DNA from: Gymnothorax reevesii
Taxonomy: Eukaryota > Chordata > Actinopteri > Anguilliformes > Muraenidae
Assembly (NCBI GenBank): GCA_029721435.1
Contig: CM056573.1
Coordinates: 95,616,947-95,680,946, forward strand
Length of the DNA: 64,000 nucleotides
Direction: 5' to 3'
Both the position numbers and the translations under genes were made by a program. The number at the start of each line of letters is the position of its first letter. The stretch's first letter is position 1. The notes beneath the pieces were generated by a model. It saw nothing but the letters and a program-made list of their open reading frames with translations. It ran no database searches and was not told the origin of the DNA. Of this stretch, positions 34,226 to 45,245 are shown in pieces.

Positions 34226-37200
34226 AAACGCATTCCTTATGGATGAAAACTTACACATTTCTTGTCACAAAATACTTATTAATACATTTATAATTTCTCG
34301 TTGGAAGCCCAAAATTTTAAATCTTGCTTGTGTCATTGTGAATGTTGATAATTTGCCGTGGCAAAATATTGGTCTTAATAATGTAAGACATTGGCTTGCA
34401 CACAGTTTGCAAATTGATAAATATACCATTAAATCTGATTATAAATGTTTTACACAGTATACCTAAGGTGGATAAGTGATCATTCTCACAAATGTGAAAA
34501 CATAATCAGTCCCGGTGTGAGAACAGTTTTTAATCCAGGCTACCCCATGACACTTGCAAATGAGAAGGGCTTTATCGCATTAATTTTTCAGTAACAGCCA
34601 TAATTTATTCTTTTTTTTTTTTATTTTGAGTAAAAGGTGACAAAAGGTAGCACACTTTATGTTCAACCGTTTGATCCGACTGAACAAGTCACCTCTTTCT
34701 TGACTGAGAGTTGTTCGAGGACTAAAACCTCCGGATCTCCAAAGGCCGAAACATTTCTTGCAGACTTAGGAAAAAGTGACACTGCTATCAACTATATAGA
34801 TATTTGCGTATTTTATTTCTATTTTCAGAAGTGCAGGTTTTGTTCATAATTTAAATAATATTAAAGTGGTGGCAAAACATGTTGTTGTTGTTGTTTTGCT
34901 TTCTCCAATAACGGCGCTTTAGAATTAAAGGTTTCATTTCTTAATTCTTATCGGCAAATATTAAGGCAAAAATATGATGGCAAAAATACATTAATTTGCA
35001 GACATTATCTTTCCTGGAAATAAATATATTGCCAACTGCGCGAAAGAAAATCTGTAGCAAAAATTACTTGGGCGTTTACACTATACTACAAATATAATGG
35101 ACAGGATGTTGTCCAACAAAAAAATTTCAACGCTTAACTGGGACTTCTTTGCGACGCGGATTTACACTAAGATATGTGTGAAACAGCTGGCCAACGTGCC
35201 TTCTCACTCACTCTACTTCTTGGTTCAGTGAGCAGGGCACGTCCACCTGACTTTCGGCTGACACACGGCGAACGGCGCATTGGCGAAAGTGGAACCTTTA
35301 TTCACGCTAGTACTATAAAATCCTGGCCAATGGGTAAGGATGGACGACAAAGCCAATCGCAAGTCTCATGTTCACATGTCACCTCATTTTTTTGCCACTG
35401 TTGGCTCCCACTGCACACAGCCTACAAACTTACATCCAAGCTTATTGTCAGTCATCTACTTTTGTAGGAGGTGCGTAGATTGACTGAGAGTCTCTTGTAG
35501 TGCATAGATGGTCTCAAGAGAAAGACTCAGCTTGTAAATAACATGACAGGTGTGGAACGGTATACAGGCACAGAAATGACTAGAATACAGAAAACTCCAG
35601 TTGGTCCATAAACCCAAGTTAACTTGCAACCATTATGCTCATATTCCTTCACCTTCAAACCAATGCAGTTAATAGGAGATCATTTCAGCTTCAAAGAAAC
35701 TGATCAAAATCTTTTGTGCCACATCTTCATCATTCATTTTTCACTTCTTTTCTGTCTCCAGGCAACAGTAATTTCAATGCTTGCCTCTTCAAAGCTGTAA
35801 TTGCTTTAACTTTAGGAGGACTACAGACAACACAACAGATACACGATGTTCCCTTAAATAATGCCTTTGTCAGTGACAAGTCCCTGTCATGATTTAGGCA
35901 TCTTAATCTTGTCATCTTAATTACACAGGATATTGTTCCGTGGAGTGCATGCTGACTCAAAATAACATAAATTAAGTGTAGTTTATGTATACACACATTC
36001 ACGTACGCGCGCACACACACACACAGGCACACACGCACACTCAGGTGCTGACACCTACCTTACTACCACATTGGATTTCTTGGCCCTGACTTAAAAGTAT
36101 GAAATTAATTCGAAATATGACTGAGGATGCCAATATGGAATGATGTCGTTTGAATAAGCAAGTAAATAAGCAAGTACTATTTGGTATATTCCATACAATG
36201 TAAATTTCCACTTTGTACTATGTGACACCTGGTGCTGTACTGCAACAAGTAGCATCTGCTAGCAGAAAAAAAGAAGACCCAGGGCTGCATCCAAATTTTC
36301 TTTAATAGGCCACCTTCTTCCTTTCTTTTCCACTTTTCCTTGACCTCACAAGAAAACGTGACATAGTTGAAGGGAAAGTTGATGTGTGATTTCAATGGTA
36401 CCTTGTGCATGTTTGAGAAAGATTGGATGTCCTTTCCTTCAATACATCATGCGCTCGACAGCAAGATAGCCTTCGTAATTTATCAGAAAACCTTGGTACC
36501 AAATGATGTGTCAACTAGCTGTAAACAGGACTGCGGTCCATATTTGATTTTTCCTTTCTTCCAAGGTAAGTCCTGTGTTTTCTTACTGAAAGGAAGCAAC
36601 TATGGAGCCAGCTGCCTCCTTTCCTGCGTGAAACGGACAATGGGGCACTTCTTGTCATGGTTACAGTTAAACTAATTATGGTTCATATCCGTTAGCGTGG
36701 AAGGTTCTTGCTCTTTACAGAATTCAGATGCAGCCCTGGTTTTTTCGTACCCTGTTCTGACCAAAATTGTGAGTTGTGCCAGCCAGCTACAAACATGTGT
36801 GAGTAATAGACGACCAGAGGTGGAAAACTCATTTTCAGAAAGTAATGTGCCTCCACAATTTACTGATGCAACTACCTGGATTTGCAAATAAAAGCAATAT
36901 TTCAGCCAGGTAGTTAAACTCATTAGTGTCATCAGCTGGAAAAGTTCATGGATGGAAGTAAAACATAGTGGGATTTTGAATTTCTGTCCCCTGGAAAGTG
37001 CAAATAGTGGGCTCCTCCATTACGCCAGGTTTCTCCTATGTTTTCTTCTCATTGGGCTGTTTCTTTTACTACTGTCTGCCACTATTTTTTCCCCCTACTG
37101 GGAGTTTCTTTTCGCTCATAAGCAATTTTGGGACATTCGGGCATTCACGATAAAGCAATTCTGTAAAGCGTCATTGTGACAGGTCTTCTGTAAAAAGTGC

Positions 37201-37516
37201 TTTCGAATAAAACTGCCCTGAAATTTATTGAACAACCAATAATTATTTCTGTGTGGCATTAATGCATACTGTAGTAGAGCATGTGCTGCATTCAATGATA
37301 AGAGTTTGACAACTGTAGCCTGGTATCTTGCAGGACTGCGGACTTTTTCATGCTGGCGGAAATTGTGCTCCCCACCCATTGAAAAGCATGGTGTCGATAA
37401 ACAGATTTAATCGACACTGTTACAAAAGGAGGAAGCACTATAAAACTCTCTGCACAAAAGCCAAATATGGCCATTTGTGCATTTCCCAAGTTAAGGCTTT
37501 ATAATTTAAGACTTAA
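34226..37516. other. Non-coding interval
   Basis: Simple repeats only: a T run at 34610-34622, (GTT)n at 34880-34896, and (CA)n at 36008-36040. The frame at 36367-36675 overlaps a GTAAGT word at about 36565, but has no domain and no matching acceptor. No supported gene. Confidence 0.4.
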
Positions 37517-38169
37517 AGGGTTTGTGAACAAATTTTACATAACTGCATTTAATACATAAAATCCAATATATGTATAGTAAAAATACAAAATATGTGTGTT
37601 TTGGAAACATATTTTTCAAAATAATGTTTTTCTTGGGCCAAATGTACACGACAGTGCGCCCTGAAGCGTTTATGCAAGAACCAAGGTCACGTGACCCGAG
37701 TGACGTCAGAGAGGTCTAAATTGATGACCCTGGGCAGCCTATAAAGCTATGTTTCCATTAATACGACTGAAGTCCGGTTGCGACAGGCTGCGGGGCAGAC
37801 ACGGGACATCGCATGCAGCCCATGGTGCGTCCTCAGTGTTTCCATATAAACGGCTAAACTAGGCTATTATTCTGAAATTAATGGGAAAAATACGCATGCG
37901 GCTCCGCTCCAAGAGCCGGGTGAAAATCGCATTGATGGAAACACAGGGCTCTCAAGTTTTGAATGCAGGCTCGCGTGAGATTTTCTCTGGGGGGGGGGTT
38001 GATAATCCCGTTTTCAAAGGTGCAATTTAAGTGCATGTACTTCGTTACAGCACTTCAGGTTTTTTTTTTTTTTTTTGAGGATTTGTACATTCCTTTTTTT
38101 TTAAACAGGGACTCTTACTCTACTACATTTAAAAGATAAAAAGAATACTTTCACTTTGTTACTTGGCAA

Positions 38170-38350
38170 CTTGGTTACTTGTTTCAAATTAAAATATTAA
38201 TTGAATTCATTATTTACGGATATCCGGATTTTGCGCGTTCGCGAAGAACAAAGGTGTAGGCTATCTTTGTGCAGATGTGTCCGCCAGTGGACGTGGAGCA
38301 GCAAATTTATGCGCGCAGTTACAATATTCTATCACTAGATAGTACACCAG
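38170..38350 (+). repeat. Cassette D, copy in the piggyBac-like element
   Basis: Shares a ~180-bp block with 63755-63945: TTACTTGTTTCAAATTAAAA, then TGTGCAGATGTGTCCGCCAG, TGGACGTGGAGC and ATCACTAGAT in the same order. Its presence at 63.7 kb suggests a second, truncated member of the same element family there. Confidence 0.85.
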
Positions 38351-39109
38351 GATAGGTCGCGGAAGTTTCGTGCGCATTGCAGGCTATTTGCAGAATGAAT
38401 GCTGACCGCGTTATCCATCGCATCTTGTTGTCAGAAGTGGTATCTCAAGTAGGTGAGCAATTAAACGTTTTGATATACAACTATCTATCTTTTATCTGCA
38501 TGTTGCGTGAATATTTCTTTTTACTTTGCAACATCAAGCATTTTACAACACAGATAACAGCTGTGATAAGCATCACGAATATGAGTTAGCTGGCCAGCTA
38601 CAGCATTCCGAATGCTATTTGACATGAGCTTAAGAATTTGATTTCAAATTGCTAGCGTTTCCCCCTGGAGTAGTTGATAGATTTTGAAGAAGATAATGTT
38701 TAGCCATACCTTTACTTTTTTTATTTCCGTGGGACTCCCCAGTATAATAAAGGCTAAATTAATTAATTCTTTTGTGTATTTGTATCGTTTTGTCGGTCAC
38801 AAACAAGAGATGTTGCGGTACCACCTGTGACACTGGATCGGAGCAAGGTTGGTTTTCAGCCAAAATACACTACATTGAGAGCGCGAGTGAAGAACGTGAT
38901 TTGACGCTGCTGTTCCACCTAGCAACAAGAATTACAATTATCTGATTGGCTGATAGGTTGCTGATTCAAGCAGAGCAGTCTCTTTACTGTAGTGTTTTGA
39001 GTTCACCGAGTGTTGCGGAATGCCAGGCTGTAACTCAGTTCTCGACTTGAGCTCTCTCGTTGTCTCTAGGCTACATGTAGGTTAAGTTGAATTTTTTATT
39101 TCGGTGACC

Positions 39110-39177
39110 ATCTCTCTCTCTCAGGACATCTGACGTGTGTCTGTGGGGAAAATCTCTCTCTCTCTCTCTCTCTCTCT
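39110..39177. repeat. (CT)n microsatellite
   Basis: Two CT runs, at about 39111-39121 and 39151-39177, separated by TCAGGACATCTGACGTGTGT-type sequence. Confidence 0.95.
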
Positions 39178-39525
39178 GATTTATTTCACCTGTGCCTGCA
39201 AAGTCACCCATATTTTCTGCACACGCCGACGATCAGACACGCAATAACACCACCTCGACTATAGACCTTGATAGCGGCTAGGCAAGATGAAGACCTCTCT
39301 GACATCATCGGATGATGTCACGGGCACCTAATTAACTTCGTGGCTGTGCAGCCACAGACGTTATTTTGTTTATTTTTAGAAAAGATAAATTGCCTATATA
39401 CATTTTTATTGATTTTAATGAGGTTATATAAACAAAATACACTTTTTAAAAACATATTAAGTTTATTGTTCACAAACCCTTTAAGCTTCACACAGAAGGG
39501 GGAAATGGCTAAAATGAAACAAGAT

Positions 39526-40776
39526 AAGGAGTGTCAACGTTTACACTTTTTTTCTACACGTGTACACGAAACTTCTAACCGACGTGTACCCGGTTGCACG
39601 TTGGGGATTTATAAGCTTTTTCTATCGCAGTTGCGCTACATAACCACAGAAAGTAAAATGAGTTGAAAACAATTCCTCTGTTATTTCGACAGATAAGAAA
39701 ACAGCAGGGGCGTAGCCAGCGGGGGTGCTGAGAAGTCCCTTTTTGACTGCAATTAGTAGTTGTGCAACCAAATTCTCTGTTCTTGTTCCGCAACTGGACT
39801 GAATTTCGCCCATGATTTAATCGCTGTTAGATCGCATACGGAGAGAAACAGCGTCTTCGGTTGCCAGTTACGATAATTGGAAAATGCGTCAATAAATGAA
39901 AATGATTGAGAACTACTAATTGCAGACAAAAAGGGATTTGTCTTAGCACCCCCGCTGGCTACGCCACTGAGAAAACGTAAGTCACAAGTGAAAGCTGAAA
40001 AAGGGTTAACCTTTTTTAGTCATTGTTTTAACTATTGTTCACTTTTGTACTTTTTTGCAAACTGCATCCCTCTCTCGCAACGGGAGCTGCGTCTGAATTT
40101 TAATATGCGTCTCATAGTAAAAGTAATCCGGAATTGGCAAGAGAAAGCAACTCAAAAAGAAGCCAAAGTACGCTGAAGTGAGAGGAAAAAACTTCACCTT
40201 TATATCCACAAAGTTAAAAAGGTAGAGGGGGACTCTCACAATTATTCACTAAAATTGGGGAAAAAAATGTTTTCTTCCTCCTGTTTAGACACGAGGATGC
40301 ATGAACAGGTCATGAAAAGCAGACTGAACACCAACCAACAATATAATGTACAACAACACGCAACAATATAAGCTAAAATAACAAGCCATTAAAAGTTTTC
40401 ATTTTCAGCTGCACGACATTTGCACATGGAGAAGATGATGAGCGCACGCTCCTCTTAAGTCTTCCGCAGCCTATTCTTGAAGTGGCGCGACACTGGCTGT
40501 GGCTGCGGGGTTTTGTCTTTTTTTTTTTAATATCAAGGCAACATTGCGGCCCATGCATCTGTATGCGCAAGTGGGAACATTTAAGTGTATAGTTAGTTAA
40601 TGCTATTATCTGAAGCTTTCAGGTAACATTATCATACCTAAAAACAGGCGACTATATGTATTGGTGAGAAATGAACGAGGAGGAAAAAATGACGTGTACA
40701 TGGTTATTGATTTTTCTAAATGGTTATGATTTGTTATCCGTGTAACCGTTTACACGTGTAGACGTTGACACCCCTA
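39526..40776. mobile_element. hAT-like element with perfect 8-bp duplication
   Basis: The left end AAGGAGTGTCAACGTTTACA and right end TGTAGACGTTGACACCCCTA are inverted repeats with a few changes. AACAAGAT flanks both sides (39518-39525, 40777-40784). The interior is non-coding and includes the smaller foldback-family insertion. It starts 41 bases beyond the right end of the piggyBac-like element. Confidence 0.88.
39705..39969. mobile_element. Short copy of the CAGGGGCG foldback family
   Basis: Ends CAGGGGCGTAGCCAGCGGGG and CCCCGCTGGCTACGCCACTG are inverted. The middle (GTCTTCGGTTGCCAGTTACG, then ATAATTGG, AATGCGTCAATAAATGAAAA, GATTGAGAACT) matches the right arm of 20572-21109, so this is the same family with most of the left arm lost. 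The shared 7-mer AGAAAAC on both flanks is a likely remnant of the target duplication. Inserted inside the hAT element above. Confidence 0.82.
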
Positions 40777-41600
40777 AACAAGATACTTGAAGAATTTAGA
40801 ATTCCATATAGTTACACAAGGGCCATAAACACAAAATTTTCATGAAAATTCAGCAATGAAATAATAAAAAATTTTATTGAGAATTGAAAAATGGCTGGGA
40901 GTAAAAACAATACAATAAATCATAAAAAATAAATAAATAAAATTAATAAATAAATCATAAAACTCCTAACCACAAGTGTACTTCATCTGACAGTGTTTTT
41001 CAAAATGATCTACTCTCTATGAGCAAAATAAGGCAGTTCTCCAAGTGGCTCCCCATCCTGCTGTCAGAGCCCTCAAAATAGTGCACAGTAAAATCATAAA
41101 ATAATCCTATGTTTAACACAAATTAACCTTCCACTCAAGATGTTCAGCAGAATTTAGCATGAATTCAATTCAATCAATATAGGCGTGGATGGACATCAGT
41201 AGACACCAGTAACCTCCCCAAACTTAAAACATGCCTTTTCTCCATGATAAAGTCCAGAGCTTTGTCCATATTTCTACAAAGCTGCATAAGCTGGCAAACG
41301 TACTCATCAAAGGAACTGCTTCTTTTACAGTCAGAACATTCACTCTGAGACGGAAACCTTGCTGTTTACAATTCCGATCATCCAAGCGAGATGCAAGACT
41401 GTATGAACACCTTTCTCATCCTAGAGGGAGCAAGTATAACTTACTAACTCCATAATATTTGAAACATACCTTATTTAAAAAAATAGACATTCCACCATCA
41501 GGAAAAAAGGAGGCAATGTGCTACCCTAAGCAGGGGATTTACTGAAGTCTTTGAGCTGTTCGCATTTCAAAGGAGTGAAAATCCAATTCAATCGATAAAT
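40777..41600. other. Non-coding interval
   Basis: AT-rich with an AAATAAAT tract at about 40925-40960. The frame at 41231-41455 is not recognised. No supported gene. Confidence 0.45.
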
Positions 41601-41689
41601 GCAGTATAAATTCTAAAACGTATCACCACCGATCTGTGGACCATGGTGTGTTAGCCTGCATGGCTAGGTCAGCTAACACTCCCCACAAC

Positions 41690-42660
41690 AACAACACCAG
41701 CATCAGCTTCGGTCTTCTGAACATCCGATCCCTCACTGACAAAGGACATTTCATCCAGGATCTCCTTAACGACCCTAAGCTTGACTTTCTTTGTTTAAAT
41801 GACACTTAGCAAGTTCTTGGTGATTTTTCCCAGCTGAAAGACTCTACTCCTGGGGTGTTTGTTTACATTTGCAAACCTCGTGGCTCGGGTCACGGTGGAA
41901 GTCTTGCGATACTGTACCGCGAGAAGTGGAAGGTCCTTTCGGTTTCTGTGCCGCCCCTCGCCTCAATAAAATGTCTTGCCTGTCAAATCCCCGGACTCAT
42001 CCCCACAATCATTGCCACAATCTACCGCCCATCCACCCCCCCAAGCCTCACAGTGAATTTTTAAATGAATTTTCTGCCCTCCTTACACACCTCTCCACTC
42101 TCTCACCTAATGTTATTCTGCTGGGGATTTCAATATCTACATGGACAATACTGCTCTTCCCCTCACCGTGGACTTCTCTTCTTCCCTTGACAGTTTTGGC
42201 TTCCAACAGTTTGCAGATTCTCCACACATAAAAAAGGTCACACACTTGATTCAATTAGCTGCTCTGGTCTCCCCCCCTCCAACTGTACTGCTGATGAACT
42301 TCATATTACAGACCATTTTCTCCTCACATTTAAATTCACCCTCCACCTCTCCATCCTCCCATCTTCCCATCTTCAAACCCCCCCCCCGTGTTATCCCTTA
42401 CCGCAATATTAAGAACATTAGTTTGGACTCCCTCTCCTCCTGCATCTCCACCCTGACTCTGGACTCCTCTTCCACCCCCGATGATCTTGTCTCCCAGTAC
42501 AATACTGGACTCTCCAAAATTCTCAGCACACTCGCTCCTATCAAGTCCCGCTCTGTCTTCTTCACTCGGTCGGCCCCCTGGTTCACCCCCCATCTCCGCT
42601 CCATGAAATCCAAATATCGACAGCTTGAACGACTTTACAGAAAAACAGGTCTCACTATCC
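41690..42660 (+). pseudogene. LINE ORF2 endonuclease and linker
   Basis: The apurinic-type endonuclease begins with FGLLNIRSLTDKGHFIQDLL and DPKLDFLCLNDT, followed by a stop at the usual TW position. GHGGSLAILYR and IIATIYRPSTPP continue in another frame. VILLGISISTW stands where families have a GDFN(I/L)H block, so the catalytic Asp-Asn pair is lost through a frameshift. Downstream, RSAPWFTPHLRSMKSKYRQL and ERLYRKTGL form the conserved linker before the RT. This part nicks target DNA in live elements; here it is broken. Confidence 0.88.
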
Positions 42661-43091
42661 ACAAAGACATCTACATAGTTCAGTTATCTCTATATAAGGA
42701 CTCACGCCAAATCACAATATTACTCTGGTCTCATCTGCTGTTCTACCAACAACTCCGAGACTCTCTTCTCCGTATACAACTGAATCATCCAAACCCCCCC
42801 ATGTACTCCTCGGATACCTGCAACTCCTTCCCCTGGTTTTTAAATGAAAAAGTCAATAAAATCCACTCGCACCTTGGCTCCTCTTCCTCACCACTCCCCT
42901 CCTCTAAACTTCCCCCACCTTGTCAATCATTCTCCAATTTTGAACTACCTCACCCCTCAGTAATCTCCAACCTCATTAGCCAGTCCAAGTCTCCTTCCTG
43001 CCAATTAGATCCCTTCCCCACTGGTCAAATCCTGCCTCCCCTCTCTGCTCCCCTTCATTTCAGCCATTATCAACTCCTCACTGTCCACTAG
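42141..43091 (+). pseudogene. LINE ORF2 linker, longest open stretch (316 codons)
   Basis: The longest open frame in the window. It covers the region between endonuclease and reverse transcriptase, including APWFTPHLRSMKSKYRQLER and, after a local frame problem, LLFYQQLRDSLLRIQLNHPN. It ends just before the RT entry block. The ATG at its start lies inside the endonuclease and is not a real start codon; the frame is simply a stretch without stops in a C-rich element. Confidence 0.8.
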
Positions 43092-43104
43092 AATTGTTCC
43101 CACC

Positions 43105-43846
43105 CCTTTCAAAACCGCAGCCGTCAGTCCCATCCTGAAAAAACCTGGTTCAGACCCCAACAATTTCAATAACCTCTGCCCCATTTCTCACCTCCCCTTC
43201 ATTTCCAATATCCTAGAAAAACTGTTGCCTCTCAACACCACTCCCATCTCACCATAACAGCTTTTACGAACAAATCCAGTCTTGTTTCATTCCCCTCCAT
43301 AGCACAGAAACAGCCCTCATCAAGATCACTAATGACCTCCTCATGGCAGCTGACTCCGGTTTGATCTCCTTACTCATCCTCCTCGATCTGAGTGCGGCCT
43401 TCAACACTATTTCTCACCCCATCCTCCTCAAAAGACACACCTCCATAGGCATCACTCACACCCCCCTTCACTGGTTTCGCTCTTACCTCACAGGCCGCAC
43501 TCAGTTCATCCAACTCAAATCCTTCACTTCTCACCCCTCCCCCGTCACTTCAGGTATGCCCAAGGGCTTCGTCTTGGGGCCCCTCCTTTTCATTATCTAT
43601 ATACTCCTACTTGGCAATATTTTCCGTAAATGTGGTATCCACTTTCATTCCTTTGCGGATGACACCCAGCTCTACCTATCCAGTAAACCCGACGCCTCCC
43701 TCCAACCCTCTTCCCTCACCCACTGCCTCTCAGAAATTAAATCCTGGTTCACCTCCAACTTCCTCAAACTCAACTCTGATAAAATAGAACTCCTGGTCAG
43801 TACCAAATCCAGTTTTCCAAAACTAACAGTTTCTCCCTCACTATAG
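43105..43846 (+). pseudogene. LINE reverse transcriptase domain
   Basis: RT blocks follow in order: KTAAVSPILKKPGSDPNNFN and [18 protein letters not shown] (43109-43225), a frameshift, then [38 protein letters not shown] (block A, catalytic Asp in LDLSAAF), [17 protein letters not shown] (family norm GVPQGSVLGP) and [12 protein letters not shown] (block C, with FADD intact). [19 protein letters not shown] follows. The two catalytic blocks survive, but the frame is broken upstream and at 43846. Confidence 0.92.
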
Positions 43847-43888
43847 ACAGCTCCATAGTGTCCCCCTCTCTTCAGGTAAAGAGTCTGG

Positions 43889-44500
43889 GTGTCATCCTCG
43901 ACAGCTCACTCTCAAATCAATAACATTACCCGGTCTGCATATTTCCACCTACTTAACATTAATCGTCCCCGCCCCTCCCTCACACCTCACACTACTGCTA
44001 TCCTGGTCCACAGCCTCGTCACCTCCCGTATTGATTATTGTAATTCACTCCTCTTCGGTGCCGTTTACAAATCCCTCTATAAGCTTCAACTGGTCCAAAA
44101 CTCCGCGGCCCGCATCATCTCCAGATCCCCCTCCTTTCACCACATCACCACCATCCTACAGCAGCTTCACTGACTCCCAGTCAAATTCAGAATCCACTTC
44201 AAAATCCTTCTGTATACTTTCAAGGCCATTCACAATCCAACCCCCCCTACCTCTCTGTTCCCCTCAGCATTGCCACCCCCTCTCGCTCCCTTAGGTCATC
44301 CTCCTCCCTCCACCTCTCTGTACCCTCCGCCCGGCTCAGCACCATGGGGAGCAGGGCCTTTAGTCGCTCTGCTCCTAAACTCTGGGACTCTCTCCCACCG
44401 GACCTCAGAAACATTGACTCTCCATCTCACTTCAGATCTCGACTCAAAACCCATTTGTTCCACACTGCATATTCCCTTTAATTTCCCACATCCATTTTAA
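43889..44500 (+). pseudogene. LINE ORF2 C-terminus
   Basis: The frame at 43889-44173 contains ITRSAYFHLLNINRPRPSLT, ILVHSLVTSRIDYCNSLLFG and LQLVQNSAARIISRSPSFHH, the typical region after the RT in L2 elements. A stop replaces the W of the usual LHWLPV at about 44173. The C-terminal stretch continues in other frames to a stop near 44500, followed by the 3' UTR. Confidence 0.88.
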
Positions 44501-44845
44501 CTTTGTCTTCACTTTTGTCTGTTGTGTTATTTATTTTAATTGTGATTTTAATTGTCTTTTTAAATACTCTGTAAAGTGTTATTGAGTGCTTAGAAAGGTG
44601 CTTTTAAATAAAATGTGTTATTATTATAAAGCAAAATGCCGGCATATGCAGTATTCTTAGCAAAGGTTAACGGCTACTCTTAGAAGCAAATCTAGTAAAC
44701 TACTTCTGTGATCACGGAGGTGAACCAAAAATAAGAAATAGCTGGGTAGTTAGCCAGCAGGCTAGAAGTAAGATGAGAGTTATTCCATGCAAAGTCAATT
44801 CTACTCACACTGCAAGAGGAATAAATGTGCTTCAAAGGCAAAGGC

Positions 44846-45245
44846 AATACCCCTCAGCCCTGACACGCTGAATCAAGGGTGAAGGTGTTTGAGCCACAGT
44901 GAAAGGTCATTGTGATGCAAAACCTGGACGAGGCATGCATACCCAGCAATGCAAGCCCACATATGTAAAATCAAGTTCCTAACCCAAGCAGTTACAGAGA
45001 TATAGCCTAGACAAATTTTTAAAGGTGAAGGTCAGTGAGCCAAGGTCAAAGGTCATACGAGTAGGAAACCTTGATGAGGCATGCATACCCACTAAAGCGA
45101 GTACACATATACAAAATCAAGTTCCTAACCCAAGCAGTTACAGAGAAACTGGACAAAATTTTTCCACCTGCTGCCCGTCTGCCCGCCTATCTGCGAATGA
45201 GACGGCAACACCCCTCTGCCCCTTATTCTGGGCTGAGGAGTAAAA
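44846..45245 (+). repeat. Hairpin-ended two-unit element (family H, short copy)
   Basis: The left end AATACCCCTCAGCCC and the right-end hairpin CACCCCTCTGCCCC...GGGCTGAGGAGTAAAA mark the same termini as the element at 58101-59191. Two units of about 145 bp lie inside, each with GAGGCATGCATACCCA and AAATCAAGTTCCTAACCCAA then GCAGTTACAGAGA. The internal units differ from those at 58 kb, although the ends match. Confidence 0.8.

Larger units (their letters stand above)
37517..39480. mobile_element. piggyBac-like non-autonomous element (1964 bp)
   Basis: TTAA at 37513-37516 and 39481-39484 flank the inverted ends AGGGTTTGTGAACAA and TTGTTCACAAACCCT (15 of 15). TTAA duplication with ends starting AGGG fits piggyBac-type insertion. 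Subterminal blocks near 37700 (GACGTCAGAGAGGTCT) and 39291 (AGACCTCTCTGACATCATC) are also inverted. No transposase is present. The interior holds cassette D and a CT microsatellite. Confidence 0.85.
41600..44640 (+). mobile_element. L2-like LINE (non-LTR retrotransposon)
   Basis: A 3-kb element containing endonuclease and reverse transcriptase remnants in the order expected for ORF2. Its 3' end, TGTAAAGTGTTATTGAGTGC then TTAGAAAGGTGC and AATAAAATG, ends in short TTATTATTA units, as in fish L2-clade elements. No ORF1 or 5' UTR is visible, so it is 5'-truncated as usual for target-primed insertion. Strong C-richness of the plus strand separates it from its AT-rich surroundings. Confidence 0.92.

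Noticed and set aside
36367..36675. Exon ending at the GTAAGT near 36565
   Set aside because: No convincing acceptor upstream, the frame continues past the donor, and the peptide is not recognisable.
42141..43091. The 316-codon frame as a standalone host gene
   Set aside because: It is the stop-poor linker of LINE ORF2 between endonuclease and reverse transcriptase motifs, and its ATG is internal to that coding region.
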